Assembly: GCA_016234655.1 (NCBI GenBank)
Contig: JACRAU010000023.1
Location: 136,861 to 200,860 of the forward strand
DNA: 64,000 bases
Direction of reading: 5' to 3'
DNA from: Betaproteobacteria bacterium
GTDB taxonomy: Bacteria; Pseudomonadota; Gammaproteobacteria; Burkholderiales; Thiobacillaceae
Shown here: positions 21,851 to 31,391 of the stretch, piece after piece
How positions within the stretch are numbered: position 1 is the stretch's first letter
How the letters are laid out: every line of letters begins with the position of its first letter
Translations under genes and position numbers: made by a program
Notes under the pieces: generated by a model
The model's input: only the letters and a program-made list of their open reading frames with translations
What the model was told of the DNA's origin: nothing
Databases searched by the model: none

Positions 21851-23020
21851 ATGGACGCGAGGCGATGGATACTTGCCGGCGTCGCCCTCGGTTTGCTTGG
21901 CGGCTGCGCTAGCGTGGACAAGATGGGCGGCTGGGTCGGCGGCTGGTTCAGCGGCGCGCCAAAGGCCAAGCCGGCCGAGTTGAGCGACATCAAGCAGACC
22001 GCGAGCCTGAGCCGCGCCTGGGAGGCCAATGCCGGCGCGGGCGCGCCCTATGGCTTCAGCCCGGCCAGCGACGGCCAGGCGATCTACGCCGCCGGCAAGG
22101 AAGGGCGCTTGCTGAAGATCGACATCACCTCCGGCCGTGAGTTGGCCAGGGCCGAGATCGGCAAACCGATTTCGGCCGGGGTCGGCGTCGGCGATGGCTT
22201 GGTGCTGGTCGGCACCGCCAAGGGCGAGGTGCTGGCCTTCCACGGCAAGGACTTGCAGCCGGCCTGGAGCGCCAAGTTGGCGGGCGAGATTCTCGTCGCG
22301 CCGACGGCGGCTCATGGCGTGGTCGCGGTGCGTTCGAACAACGGCAGCATCAGCTTGCTCGAATCCGCCAGCGGCAAGCCGCGCTGGTCGCAAGGTTTCA
22401 GCCTGCCGGCCTTGACCCTGCGCGAGGCAGGCAGTCTGGCACTGACTCGGCAGGCGCTCTATGCCGGCCAGCCCGGCGGCAAATTGATGGCATTGTCCTT
22501 GGCCAACGGCGCGCCCGTGTGGGAGGCCAACGTCGGCCAGCCGCGCGGCGCCACCGAACTGGAGCGCATCGCCGACATCACCGGCGCGCTCGCGGTCGAC
22601 GAGCGCATGGTTTGCGCCGCCGCCTACCAAGGCCGCGTGGCTTGCTTCGATGCGCGCGATGGCCGCCCCTTGTGGTCGCGCGAGCTGTCCGGCTTCAACG
22701 GCGTGGAGATGGATAGCCGCCAAGTCTATGCGGCCGACGAGCATGCCGGCGTGTATGCCTACGACAAGGAGCGCGGCATCAATCTGTGGAAGCAGACCGC
22801 CTTGCGCGATCGCCAGCTTTCGACGCCCTTGGCCCAGGGGGCCTGGGTGCTCGTGGGCGATTATCAGGGCTATATCCATGCCCTCAGCCGCGACGACGGC
22901 TCGTTCGTCGCGCGCGTCGGCACCGATGGCAGCCGCATCCGCGGCCCAATGCTTGCTTTGGATCGCGGCTTCGTCGTGCAGACCGCCAATGGCGGCGTGT
23001 ACGCCTTCAAGATTCAATAA
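21851..23020 (+). CDS. bamB: Outer-membrane protein assembly factor BamB
   Basis: The product is 389 aa. It is a lipoprotein of the BAM complex, which inserts beta-barrel proteins into the outer membrane. The signal peptide ends in the lipobox LLGGC (Cys22). The mature protein is a PQQ-like beta-propeller; repeats read as short blades such as GAPVWEANVGQP, GRPLWSRELSG and RGINLWKQT. It starts 1 nt after yfgM. der follows after a 110-bp gap holding an inverted repeat. Confidence 0.95.
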   Translation: MDARRWILAGVALGLLGGCASVDKMGGWVGGWFSGAPKAKPAELSDIKQTASLSRAWEANAGAGAPYGFSPASDGQAIYAAGKEGRLLKIDITSGRELARAEIGKPISAGVGVGDGLVLVGTAKGEVLAFHGKDLQPAWSAKLAGEILVAPTAAHGVVAVRSNNGSISLLESASGKPRWSQGFSLPALTLREAGSLALTRQALYAGQPGGKLMALSLANGAPVWEANVGQPRGATELERIADITGALAVDERMVCAAAYQGRVACFDARDGRPLWSRELSGFNGVEMDSRQVYAADEHAGVYAYDKERGINLWKQTALRDRQLSTPLAQGAWVLVGDYQGYIHALSRDDGSFVARVGTDGSRIRGPMLALDRGFVVQTANGGVYAFKIQ

Positions 23021-23027
23021 GGCAAGG

Positions 23028-23118
23028 GGCGAGAGGTGAGAGGCAAGGGACAAACCATGATCGGTGCAGGTGCGCTTGAGTACCTCGTTTTTGAGCCACT
23101 TGCCTCTAGCCGCTCGCC
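23028..23118. repeat. Imperfect inverted repeat between bamB and der
   Basis: The left arm GGCGAGAGGTGAGAGGCAAG (23028-23047) matches the reverse complement of 23099-23118 at 17 of 20 positions, with a 51-nt loop. No T-tract follows. It covers most of the 110-bp bamB-der gap. The left arm also resembles the GTGAG-rich stretch at 8747-8780. Confidence 0.7.
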
Positions 23119-23130
23119 ACTGGCCAAAAT

Positions 23131-24525
23131 ATGAAACCCACTGTTGTCCTGGTCGGCCGGCCCAATGTCGGCAAATCCACCTTGTTCAATCGGCTGACCA
23201 AGTCGCGCGCCGCGCTGGTGCACGACCAGCCCGGCCTGACCCGCGACCGCCATTACGGCCACGGCCGGGTCGGCGACAAACCCTTCCTGGTGGTCGATAC
23301 CGGCGGTTTCGAGCCGGTGGCCGATACCGGCATCCTGGCCGAGATGGCCAAGCAGACCTTGCAGGCGGTGGACGAGGGCGATGTCATCGTCTTCATCGTC
23401 GATGGCCGCTCCGGCTTGACGCCGCAGGACAAGATCATCGCCGACCGCCTGCGCCGCACCGGCCGGCCGGTGCTGCTGGCGGTGAACAAGGCCGAGGGCA
23501 TGCCGCGCGACCAAGTGGTCGCCGAGTTTCACGAACTGGGCCTGGGCGAGCCGGTGGCGATCTCCGGCGCCCACGGCGAGGGCGTGCGCGAACTGATCGA
23601 ACTGGCCTTGGAGTCCTTCCCGGCCGAGGCGGAAGAGGCCGGCGACGACCACCCGAAAATCGCGATCATCGGCCGGCCCAACGTCGGCAAGTCGACCTTG
23701 GTCAACACCCTGGTCGGCGAAGAGCGGGTGATCGCCTTCGACCAGCCGGGTACCACGCGCGACTCGATCTACGTCGATTTCGAGCGGGCCGGGCGCAAAT
23801 ACACCCTGATCGATACCGCCGGCGTGCGGCGCAAGGGCCGGGTGATCGAGGCGGTCGAGAAGTTCTCGGTGATCAAAACCTTGCAGGCGATCGAGGATGC
23901 CAACGTCGCGGTGCTGGTGCTGGACGCGCAGCAGGACGTGGCCGACCAGGACGCGCATCTGGCCGGTTTCATCCTGGAGGCGGGGCGGGCGCTGGTGGTT
24001 GCGATCAACAAATGGGACGGCGTCGATTCCTACCGGCGCGACTGGGTCAAGCGCGACATCGCGCGTAAGCTGGGCTTCCTCGATTTCGCCAAGTTCCACT
24101 ACATCTCGGCCCTGCACGGCAGCGGAGTCGGCGATCTGCTGAAGTCGGTGAACGAGGCCTATGCCGCGGCCATGGTCAAGCTGGCCACGCCCAAGCTGAC
24201 CCGGGTGCTGCAAGAGGCGGTGGCGCAGCACGCGCCGCCCAAGTCCGGCCTGTTCCGGCCCAAACCGCGCTACGCCCACCAGGGCGGCAGCAATCCGCCG
24301 GTGATCGTGGTTCACGGCAATGCCTTGGAGCATACGCCGGACAGCTATAAGCGCTACCTGGAAAACGTCTTCCGCGAGGCCTTCAAGCTGCAAGGCACGC
24401 CGCTGCGGGTCGACTTCAAGGCCAACCCGAACCCGTTCGAGGGCAAGAAGCCCAAGCCTCTGACCGAGGCCGAGGCAAAACGCGCGCATCGCCAGCGCAT
24501 CATCCGGCGCAAGCACTACGGTTAA
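23131..24525 (+). CDS. der: Ribosome-assembly GTPase Der (EngA)
   Basis: The product is 464 aa. It is an essential GTPase for maturation of the 50S subunit. Two G domains stand in tandem: [14 protein letters not shown] near residue 9 and [14 protein letters not shown] near 188, with DTGGF and DTAGVR as the G3 motifs. A KH-like C-terminal domain follows, with a basic end ([11 protein letters not shown]). The gene starts after the inverted repeat. In related genomes hfq usually follows closely; here two other genes lie in between. Confidence 0.97.
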   Translation: MKPTVVLVGRPNVGKSTLFNRLTKSRAALVHDQPGLTRDRHYGHGRVGDKPFLVVDTGGFEPVADTGILAEMAKQTLQAVDEGDVIVFIVDGRSGLTPQDKIIADRLRRTGRPVLLAVNKAEGMPRDQVVAEFHELGLGEPVAISGAHGEGVRELIELALESFPAEAEEAGDDHPKIAIIGRPNVGKSTLVNTLVGEERVIAFDQPGTTRDSIYVDFERAGRKYTLIDTAGVRRKGRVIEAVEKFSVIKTLQAIEDANVAVLVLDAQQDVADQDAHLAGFILEAGRALVVAINKWDGVDSYRRDWVKRDIARKLGFLDFAKFHYISALHGSGVGDLLKSVNEAYAAAMVKLATPKLTRVLQEAVAQHAPPKSGLFRPKPRYAHQGGSNPPVIVVHGNALEHTPDSYKRYLENVFREAFKLQGTPLRVDFKANPNPFEGKKPKPLTEAEAKRAHRQRIIRRKHYG

Positions 24526-24640
24526 GAGCCTACTGGAATAGACTCTAAATAAGCCGGCTCAATGGCAGGATAAAAACACGCGCTTTGCCTTGCCCGGGCG
24601 CACATCCGAGAATGGCCGCTCTATTGGAAAGGGCCGCGCC

Positions 24641-25744
24641 GTGGCAGAGCATCCCGTCGAAGAGCAGACCGCGCAGGACGTGCGCGAGATACGCATCAAT
24701 CCCATCGTGCCGGCCGAGAACGTGCTGGTCGCCACGGCCCGCTCCATGCGGCCGAAGAAGGCGGAAGAATTGGCCCCGCGCGATACCCGCAAGCATGTCG
24801 AGACCTGCCCGTTCTGCCGGGGCAACGAGGCCAAGACGCCGCCCGAGCTGCTGCGCCTACCCGAGGGCAGCGCCGAGTGGCAGTTGCGCCTGGTGCCCAA
24901 CCTCTACCCGGTGCTGGGCGACGACCGCCAGGACGCCAACTTCGCCTTCGGCCTGCAACAGACCATCGACGGCTACGGCCGGCACGAGGTGTTCGTCGAC
25001 CACCCGGAGCACGGCGCGGCCATCCACGAATGGAGCGAGTCGCACCTGGCCCTGGTCTTCGGTGCCTATCGCGACCGCATGCGGGCCTTGTATGCCTCCG
25101 ACCCGCGCTTGAAATACGTGCTGGTGTTCAAGAACTTCGGCCCGGCCGCCGGCGCCTCCATCCCGCACACCCACAGCCAGGTCATCGCCATGCCGGTGGT
25201 GCCGGAGAACGTGGCGGCCGAGGTGCACAACAGCGCGGTGCATTACGGCAAGCACCATTACTGCATCTTCTGCTCGCTGATCGACGAGGCGCTGACCTTC
25301 GAGGCCACCATCTACGACCGGGCCTCGGGCCATGTCCGGCGCAAGATCAACGTCGGCCAGTACGTCATCGAGCGGGGCGAGCACTTCATCGCGGTGAAGC
25401 CCTTCGCCAGCCGCTACGAGTGGGAGGTGCACATCTTGCCGCTCAAGCACGAGAGCGATTACCTCAATGTCACCGACGAGCAACTGGCCGATTTCGCCCG
25501 GGTGATGCAGCGGACCATGGCGCGGCTGGATGCGGTGATCGGCGGCGCCCAGTACAACTACTTCCTGCATTCGGTGCCGCACGACGCCCAGCGCGAGCAG
25601 CACGCGGCCAGCTATCACTGGCACCTGGAGATATGCCCGCGTACCTCGATCCCGACCGGCTTCGAGCTGGGCTCGGGCCTGTTCGTCAACACCATCAGCC
25701 CGGAACTGGCGGCGGAACGCCTACGCAACGTCATGCTGGAATAG
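24641..25744 (+). CDS. GalT-like nucleotidyltransferase of the HIT superfamily
   Basis: The product is 367 aa. It belongs to the galactose-1-phosphate uridylyltransferase family: an N-terminal zinc site CPFCRGNE near residue 53, the catalytic HIT motif as IPHTHSQ near 181, and the C-terminal SYHWHLEICPR. Classic GalT has HPHGQ, so the HTHSQ form points to a GalT-like branch that may act on another sugar phosphate (UDP- or ADP-sugar). GTG 24641 was chosen because GGAAAGGG lies about 9 nt upstream; an in-frame start at 24590 is possible. No other Leloir gene is nearby. The 115 bp before it show nothing clear. Confidence 0.85.
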   Translation: MAEHPVEEQTAQDVREIRINPIVPAENVLVATARSMRPKKAEELAPRDTRKHVETCPFCRGNEAKTPPELLRLPEGSAEWQLRLVPNLYPVLGDDRQDANFAFGLQQTIDGYGRHEVFVDHPEHGAAIHEWSESHLALVFGAYRDRMRALYASDPRLKYVLVFKNFGPAAGASIPHTHSQVIAMPVVPENVAAEVHNSAVHYGKHHYCIFCSLIDEALTFEATIYDRASGHVRRKINVGQYVIERGEHFIAVKPFASRYEWEVHILPLKHESDYLNVTDEQLADFARVMQRTMARLDAVIGGAQYNYFLHSVPHDAQREQHAASYHWHLEICPRTSIPTGFELGSGLFVNTISPELAAERLRNVMLE

Positions 25745-25802
25745 CGTTCTTTTTCTGGCTGGGCGAGCTAACATAGAAACACTTGTTCTAAGGAATCCGG
25801 CC

Positions 25803-27629
25803 ATGCCCGCTATTCGGCAATCCGCGGCGCAACCCGCGAGCATGCCTCCCCAACGCAATGCCGACAGGCATATCGAGCGGATGAAGCGGCTGGGCCATAT
25901 CGTCGCGGCGCGCGACCTGAGCGAGGACGACCGCATCGAGGCCTTGCTGGCCTTCGCGGCATCCAGCCTGGGGGCGGATGTCGCCGCGCTGGGCGACTTC
26001 TCCGATGTCTACACCGCCCGCTATGCCTACGATCCGAGCGGGACCTTCGTGAAGGGCACGGTGGTGCCCGTCAGCGATACCTTCTGCCATGCGGTCTACC
26101 TCGCGCGCGCGCTGTTGATGGTCGAGGACCTGTTGGCGCATCCCGATTTTGCCGATAGCCATCTGCCCAGCAAGACCGGCATGCGCATGTATGTCGGGGT
26201 GCCGGTCTGGGTGGATGAGGGCATGAAGTCCGTCCTGGGCTTCATGGGGCGCGAGCCATCTCGGCAACCGTTCGACGAGGCCGATGTCGCGTTCATGGAG
26301 CTGCTGGCCGCTTGGTTGGGCAGTTACCTGCGCCAGAAGCAGCAGCGCGACATGCTGGAACACCTAGCCCTGACCGACGAATTGACCGGCCTGCTCAACC
26401 GCAGGGCGGCCGAGCGGCGGCTCACCGAGGAGTTCGCCCACGCCAAGCGGCACGACGAGGGCTTTGTCGTCGCACTGATCGACCTGGACCATTTCAAGTC
26501 GATCAACGACCGCTATGGCCATGCCGTGGGCGACGAGGTGCTGCAAGCGGTGGCAAGGCTGCTGGAAGACAGCCTACGCACCGAGGATTGGCTGGCCCGC
26601 TGGGGCGGCGAGGAGTTCCTGGTCTTTTTGCGCGGCGTCGACGAGAACCGGGCCTTGTTCATCATGGAACGCATCGGCCAGAAGCTGCGGGAGACGCCGA
26701 TTCGGACCCATGTCGGGGAGTTGCGCGTCACCATCAGTACCGGCCTGGGCTATCCCGGCCAGGACGATAGCGATATCGGCGTTGTGTTGGCCGAGGCCGA
26801 CTCCAGCCTATACCGGGCCAAGCAGCAGGGGCGCGACCGGGTGGAGTTGCGCGCGCAATCCAGCGGCATCATCTGGCTGGCGCAAACGGTCAAGCATGCC
26901 GTGCGCGAGGGCAGGGTGCGCATGGCCACGCAGAACATCGTCGACCTGGCGACCGGCGAGGTCGTGGCCGACGAGTCCTTGGCGCGGATACAGGCCCCGG
27001 ACGGCCACATGCTGCCCGCCGGCGAGTTCATCGATGCCGCCGAGGGCATGGGCTTGATGGTGGACATCGACCGTCAGGTCGTAAGCCAGGCGATGGCGCG
27101 CTGCACGGAACAGGTGGTCGCCGGCAATAAGCGCCCCGGCTTCGCCCATTTCGTCAACCTGTCGCCGCAATTCCTGGCCCGGAAAGAGCTGGTGCTGGAG
27201 ACCCTGGCGACGGCGCAGACCTATTGCACGCAATGCCAGGTGAGTCTCGGTCCGGTCAAGCCCATCGTGTTCGAGATCACCGAGCGCCAGTTCCTGAACA
27301 ATCTGGACAGCCTGGAGGCCGACCTCAAGCCCTTGTTGGACTTCGGTTTTCGCCTGGCCTTGGACGATTTCGGCAGCGGCTACTCCTCGTTTCTCTATTT
27401 GGCGCGCCTACCGATCAGTTTCCTCAAGATCGAGGGCTGGATGGTGGCCAATATGCGCCAGGACAAGAAGATATCGGGGATTATCGAGAACCTGGCCAAC
27501 TTTGCCCGCAGCCAGGGCATCATCACCATCGCCGAGTGGATTGAAGATGCCGAAACCGCCCGCATCTTGCGCGATATGGGCATCGATTGGGGGCAGGGTT
27601 GGTATTTCGGCCGGCCCGAATTGGCTTAG
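25803..27629 (+). CDS. GAF-GGDEF-EAL protein (cyclic-di-GMP synthesis/turnover)
   Basis: The product is 608 aa and cytosolic. A GAF domain (about residues 35-175) precedes a GGDEF domain whose active loop is GGEEF near residue 269, with an inhibitory-site RTED just before it, so cyclase activity with product inhibition is likely. The EAL domain (about 360-605) has ESL in place of EAL and LKIE in place of LKID. It keeps FVNLSPQ, FEITERQ, LDDFGSGYSS and AEWIE, so phosphodiesterase activity is possible but uncertain. It starts 58 nt after galT and lies just before hfq, which is unusual. The GAF ligand is unknown. Confidence 0.9.
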   Translation: MPAIRQSAAQPASMPPQRNADRHIERMKRLGHIVAARDLSEDDRIEALLAFAASSLGADVAALGDFSDVYTARYAYDPSGTFVKGTVVPVSDTFCHAVYLARALLMVEDLLAHPDFADSHLPSKTGMRMYVGVPVWVDEGMKSVLGFMGREPSRQPFDEADVAFMELLAAWLGSYLRQKQQRDMLEHLALTDELTGLLNRRAAERRLTEEFAHAKRHDEGFVVALIDLDHFKSINDRYGHAVGDEVLQAVARLLEDSLRTEDWLARWGGEEFLVFLRGVDENRALFIMERIGQKLRETPIRTHVGELRVTISTGLGYPGQDDSDIGVVLAEADSSLYRAKQQGRDRVELRAQSSGIIWLAQTVKHAVREGRVRMATQNIVDLATGEVVADESLARIQAPDGHMLPAGEFIDAAEGMGLMVDIDRQVVSQAMARCTEQVVAGNKRPGFAHFVNLSPQFLARKELVLETLATAQTYCTQCQVSLGPVKPIVFEITERQFLNNLDSLEADLKPLLDFGFRLALDDFGSGYSSFLYLARLPISFLKIEGWMVANMRQDKKISGIIENLANFARSQGIITIAEWIEDAETARILRDMGIDWGQGWYFGRPELA

Positions 27630-27718
27630 TCCATAAATATGGCTACCATGCCGCTTGGCAAGTGCGATAGAATTTTTCGGACTAATTAGAAAATGGCTTT
27701 ATTAAAGGCAAGAATAGA

Positions 27719-27955
27719 ATGAGCAAAGGGATGCAACTACAAGACCCCTTCCTGAATGCCTTGCGCAAGGAAGAGGTTCAAGTGTCCGTCTACCTGGTCA
27801 ATGGCATCAAGCTACAAGGTCAGATCGAAAGCTATGACCAATACGTGGTGCTGTTGAAGAACGCGATCACCCAGATGATCTATAAGCACGCCATTTCCAC
27901 CGTGGTGCCGGCCCGCCCGGTCACCCTGGGGCCGCAGCAAGACACCCCCGCCTGA
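27719..27955 (+). CDS. hfq: RNA-binding chaperone Hfq
   Basis: The product is 78 aa. This hexameric Sm-like protein pairs small RNAs with mRNAs. The N-terminus ([18 protein letters not shown]) is family-like, Sm1 is [20 protein letters not shown], and Sm2 contains [10 protein letters not shown]. The C-terminal tail is short, as in other Betaproteobacteria. ATG 27719 was preferred over the in-frame ATG for M5. The stop overlaps the hflX start (TGATG). The 89-bp upstream gap is AT-rich and probably holds the promoter, but no clear -35/-10 pair was found. Confidence 0.97.
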   Translation: MSKGMQLQDPFLNALRKEEVQVSVYLVNGIKLQGQIESYDQYVVLLKNAITQMIYKHAISTVVPARPVTLGPQQDTPA

Positions 27956-29091
27956 TGTTCGAACGCCCTGAGGCGGGCGGGACGGTCGTCCTGGTCAGCC
28001 TCGATTTCGGCAGATCCGATTACCAAGATAGCCTGAGCGAATTGGTGTTGCTGGCGCAAAGCGCCGGCCTCCAGGTCGCGCGCATCGTCGAGGGTCGGCG
28101 CCAAAAGCCCGACGCCGCTTTGTTCGCCGGTTCCGGCAAGGTCGAAGAGGTTGCCGCCGCCGTGCAGGAAACCGGCGCCAGCCTGGTCATCTTCAACAAC
28201 GAACTGTCGCCGATCCAGGAACGCAACCTGGAACGTGCCCTGCAATGCCGGGTGCTCGACCGTACCGCTCTGATCCTGGAAATCTTCTCCCAGCGTGCCC
28301 GTTCGGGCGAGGGCAAGCTGCAAGTCGAGTTGGCCCAGCTCAAACACTATGCCACCCGCCTGGTGCGCGGCTGGACCCACTTGGAGCGGCAACGCGGCGG
28401 TATCGGCGTGCGCGGCGGCCCGGGCGAGAAGCAGATCGAATTGGACCGGCGCATGCTGGCCAACCGCATCCGCACCATCGAGGCCAAGCTGGAAAAGCTG
28501 GGCAAGAGCCGCGCCATCCAGCGCCGGGCCCGCAGCCGGGGCGGGGTGTTGTCGGTGTCGCTGGTCGGCTATACCAATGCCGGCAAGTCGACCTTGTTCA
28601 ACCGCCTGACCCATGCCGGGGCCTACGCCGCCGACCAGCTGTTCGCCACCTTGGACACCACCTCGCGCAAGCTCTGGCTGCCGGAGGCGGGTTCGGTCGT
28701 GTTGTCCGACACCGTGGGCTTTATCACCCAGTTGCCGCATGGGCTGGTGGCGGCTTTCCATGCCACCTTGGAGGAGACCGCGCAGGCCGATCTGCTCTTG
28801 CATGTGGTCGATTCGGCCAGCCCCAATCGCGAGCGCCAGATCGAGGAGGTGAACAAGGTGCTGGCGGAGATCGGTGCCCAGGCCGTGCCGCAGATATTGG
28901 TCTACAACAAGATCGATTTGACCGGTGCCGCGCCCGATGTGGTGCGGGACGAATATGGTAAGATGGCCGCGCTCCGTCTGAGCGCCCGGACGGGCGAGGG
29001 CGTCGAGCTGCTCAAGCAGGCGCTGACGGAATTCGCGCAAGCGCAGCATCCCAAATTACGAACGGAAACCGTGACCGATGGCATGGAATGA
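27955..29091 (+). CDS. hflX: Ribosome-associated GTPase HflX
   Basis: The product is 378 aa. HflX rescues or splits stalled ribosomes, notably after heat stress. An N-terminal HflX domain with GGRGGxGxGE-like RQRGGIGVRGGPGEKQIE (near residue 144) precedes the G domain: G1 [14 protein letters not shown] near 204, G3 DTVGFI, G4 NKID. It starts 1 nt into the hfq stop and overlaps hflK by 14 bp. Confidence 0.96.
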   Translation: MFERPEAGGTVVLVSLDFGRSDYQDSLSELVLLAQSAGLQVARIVEGRRQKPDAALFAGSGKVEEVAAAVQETGASLVIFNNELSPIQERNLERALQCRVLDRTALILEIFSQRARSGEGKLQVELAQLKHYATRLVRGWTHLERQRGGIGVRGGPGEKQIELDRRMLANRIRTIEAKLEKLGKSRAIQRRARSRGGVLSVSLVGYTNAGKSTLFNRLTHAGAYAADQLFATLDTTSRKLWLPEAGSVVLSDTVGFITQLPHGLVAAFHATLEETAQADLLLHVVDSASPNRERQIEEVNKVLAEIGAQAVPQILVYNKIDLTGAAPDVVRDEYGKMAALRLSARTGEGVELLKQALTEFAQAQHPKLRTETVTDGME

Positions 29092-30295
29092 CCCCCAATG
29101 GGGCAAAGACGACAAACCCCGGGGTGGCCGGGGTGATTCCGGTCCGCCCGACCTGGACGAGCTGTGGCGCAACTTCAACCAACGTTTAAACGGTTTGTTC
29201 AAGCGGCGCGGCGGGGCGGGTGGCGGCGGTGGCGGCAGGGCCGCGCCTAACTTCCAGTTGCCGGGCGTGGGCCTGATCGTCGCGGTCATCGCCATCCTTT
29301 GGCTCTCCAGCGGTTTTTACATCGTCGATGCCGGCCAGCGCGGCGTGGTGCTGCGTTTCGGCAAATACGTCGAAACCACCATGCCCGGTCCGCGCTGGCA
29401 CCTGCCTTACCCGGCCGAGGCGGTCGAAAAGGTCAACGTCGACCAGGTGCGCACGGTCGAGGTCGGTTACCGCAACAACGTCAAATCCAAGGTGCAGTCG
29501 GAGTCGCTGATGTTGACCGACGACGAGAACATCATCGATCTCCAGTTTTCCGTGCAGTACACCATCAAGGACCCGGAAGATTATCTGTTCATGAACCGCG
29601 AGCCGGACGAGGCGGTGATGCAGGCGGCCGAGACGGCGATGCGCGAGATCGTCGGCAAGAGCAAGATGGACTTCGTGCTCTACGAGGGCCGGGCCGACAT
29701 CGCGGTGCGCGCGACCAAACTGATGCAAGACATCCTCGATCGCTACAAAACGGGTATCAGCGTGAGCAAACTGAACATGCAAAATGCCCAGCCGCCCGAG
29801 CAGGTGCAGGCCTCGTTCGACGATGCGGTCAAGGCCGGCCAGGACCGCGAGCGCCTGAAGAACGAGGGCCAGGCCTACGCCAACGATGTGATCCCCAAGG
29901 CACGCGGTATTGCCTCGCGCCTGACCGAAGAGGCCGAGGGCTATAAGCAGCGCGTCGTGGCCAACGCCCAGGGTGATGCCGCTCGTTTCAGCCAGATACT
30001 GGTCGAATATAGCCGGGCGCCGCAGGTTACCCGCGAGCGTCTCTACCAGGATGCCATGCAGCAAGTCCTGTCGAGCACGACCAAGGTGTTGGTCGACGAC
30101 AAGAGCGGCGGCAACCTGCTCTATCTGCCGCTGGATAAGCTGATGAATATGGCCACGCCGGGGGTGCCTGCCGCAGTAGACCCCATGGCGGCCATGCCGG
30201 CCGCGCCCACCGCGACCCCGGCGACCGCACCGCAGGAAAATCTGTTCCGCTCGCGCGATGCCTTCCGCACCCGCGACCGGGAGGAGCGGCCATGA
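29078..30295 (+). CDS. hflK: FtsH-protease modulator HflK
   Basis: The product is 405 aa. With HflC it forms a membrane cage around FtsH and limits its proteolysis. A Gly/Arg-rich cytosolic N-terminus (about residues 1-65) leads to a transmembrane helix (about 66-86), then a periplasmic SPFH/prohibitin domain starting YIVDAGQRGVVLRFGKY, and a helical C-terminal part. It has the typical HflK N-terminal glycine run. It overlaps both hflX and hflC, so the complex is likely made in step. Confidence 0.95.
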   Translation: MAWNDPQWGKDDKPRGGRGDSGPPDLDELWRNFNQRLNGLFKRRGGAGGGGGGRAAPNFQLPGVGLIVAVIAILWLSSGFYIVDAGQRGVVLRFGKYVETTMPGPRWHLPYPAEAVEKVNVDQVRTVEVGYRNNVKSKVQSESLMLTDDENIIDLQFSVQYTIKDPEDYLFMNREPDEAVMQAAETAMREIVGKSKMDFVLYEGRADIAVRATKLMQDILDRYKTGISVSKLNMQNAQPPEQVQASFDDAVKAGQDRERLKNEGQAYANDVIPKARGIASRLTEEAEGYKQRVVANAQGDAARFSQILVEYSRAPQVTRERLYQDAMQQVLSSTTKVLVDDKSGGNLLYLPLDKLMNMATPGVPAAVDPMAAMPAAPTATPATAPQENLFRSRDAFRTRDREERP

Positions 30296-31164
30296 AACCC
30301 GCCAATTCCATTATCGCCGTCGTCGGCGGCTTGTTGTTGCTGTCGCTGTCCATCTACACCGTGGATCAGCGCCAGGCGGCCATGGTTTTCCAGTTGGGCG
30401 AGATCGTCGGCATCAAGAAAGACCCCGGCCTTTATCTCAAGCTGCCGCTGGTGCAGAACATCCGTTATTTCGATACCCGCATCCTGACCCTGGACGCGGC
30501 CGACCCCGAGCGCTTCATCACCTCGGAGAAGAAGAACGTGCTGGTCGACTACTTCGTGAAGTGGCGGATACAGGATGTGAACAAGTTCTACGTCAGCTTC
30601 GCCGGCGACGAGCGTCGCGGCGTCAATCGCTTGGCGCAGACGGTCAACGACGGCATGCGCGCCGAGTTCGGCAAGCGCACCGTGCACGACGTGGTTTCCG
30701 GCGAGCGTGACGACATCATGGAAGTTCTGCGCAAATCGGCCGACCAGGACGCCCGCCGTTACGGCGTGCAGGTGATGGACGTGCGCATCAAGCGGGTCGA
30801 CCTGCCGAACGAGGTGAGCGACTCGGTCTATCGCCGCATGGAGGCCGAGCGCAAGCGGGTGGCCAACGAGTTGCGCTCCACCGGCTCGGCCGAGGCCGAG
30901 AAGATACGGGCCGATGCCGACAAGCAGCGCGAGGTGATCATCGCCGAGGCCTATCGCGATGCCCAGAAGAACAAGGGCGAGGGCGATGCCAAGGCGGCTG
31001 CCGTCTATGGCGCGGCCTATGGCAAGAACCCCGAGTTCTATGCCTTCTACCGCAGCATGGAGTCGTACAAGGCCAGCTTCAAGGGCAAGCAGGACGTGAT
31101 GGTCCTGCAACCGAATTCGGACTTCTTCCGCTATATGAAGTCGCCCCGTGGTAGTGGCAAGTAA
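30292..31164 (+). CDS. hflC: FtsH-protease modulator HflC
   Basis: The product is 290 aa and is the partner of HflK. An N-terminal transmembrane helix (about residues 5-24) is followed by an SPFH domain (YTVDQRQAAMVFQLGEI) and a charged helical C-terminus rich in Arg/Glu/Lys (RRMEAERKRVANELRSTG). The start is an ATGA overlap with hflK. Confidence 0.95.
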   Translation: MKPANSIIAVVGGLLLLSLSIYTVDQRQAAMVFQLGEIVGIKKDPGLYLKLPLVQNIRYFDTRILTLDAADPERFITSEKKNVLVDYFVKWRIQDVNKFYVSFAGDERRGVNRLAQTVNDGMRAEFGKRTVHDVVSGERDDIMEVLRKSADQDARRYGVQVMDVRIKRVDLPNEVSDSVYRRMEAERKRVANELRSTGSAEAEKIRADADKQREVIIAEAYRDAQKNKGEGDAKAAAVYGAAYGKNPEFYAFYRSMESYKASFKGKQDVMVLQPNSDFFRYMKSPRGSGK

Positions 31165-31169
31165 TCGCG

Positions 31170-31391
31170 ATGACGGCCGGCGAGCGGGTGGGGGCTCCTG
31201 TGAACTTCGGTGACGTGCTAGTGCCCGCCCTGGCATTGATGCTGGTGATCGAAGGCCTGTTGCCCTTTCTGTCGCCGACCGTCTGGCGCGACGCCTTCAC
31301 TCGCATGACCCGACTCAACGACGGCCAGATCCGGTTCATGGGCCTGATCTCCATGCTGGCCGGTCTGTTGCTTCTGTTCCTGCTCCGATGA
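31170..31391 (+). CDS. DUF2065 small inner-membrane protein (YjeT type)
   Basis: The product is 73 aa with two hydrophobic helices (about residues 14-33 and 53-72) joined by a short loop containing WRDAFTRMTRLNDGQIRFMG. The position between hflC and hisZ/purA is typical of this family, whose function is not known. The ATG at 31170 is used; a GTG at 31200 (VNFGDVLVPAL) would give a shorter form closer to E. coli YjeT. The stop overlaps the hisZ ATG. Confidence 0.8.
   Translation: MTAGERVGAPVNFGDVLVPALALMLVIEGLLPFLSPTVWRDAFTRMTRLNDGQIRFMGLISMLAGLLLLFLLR

Noticed and set aside
31200..31391. Alternative GTG start for the DUF2065 gene
   Set aside because: It is possible, but no better ribosome site supports it; it is kept only as a note.
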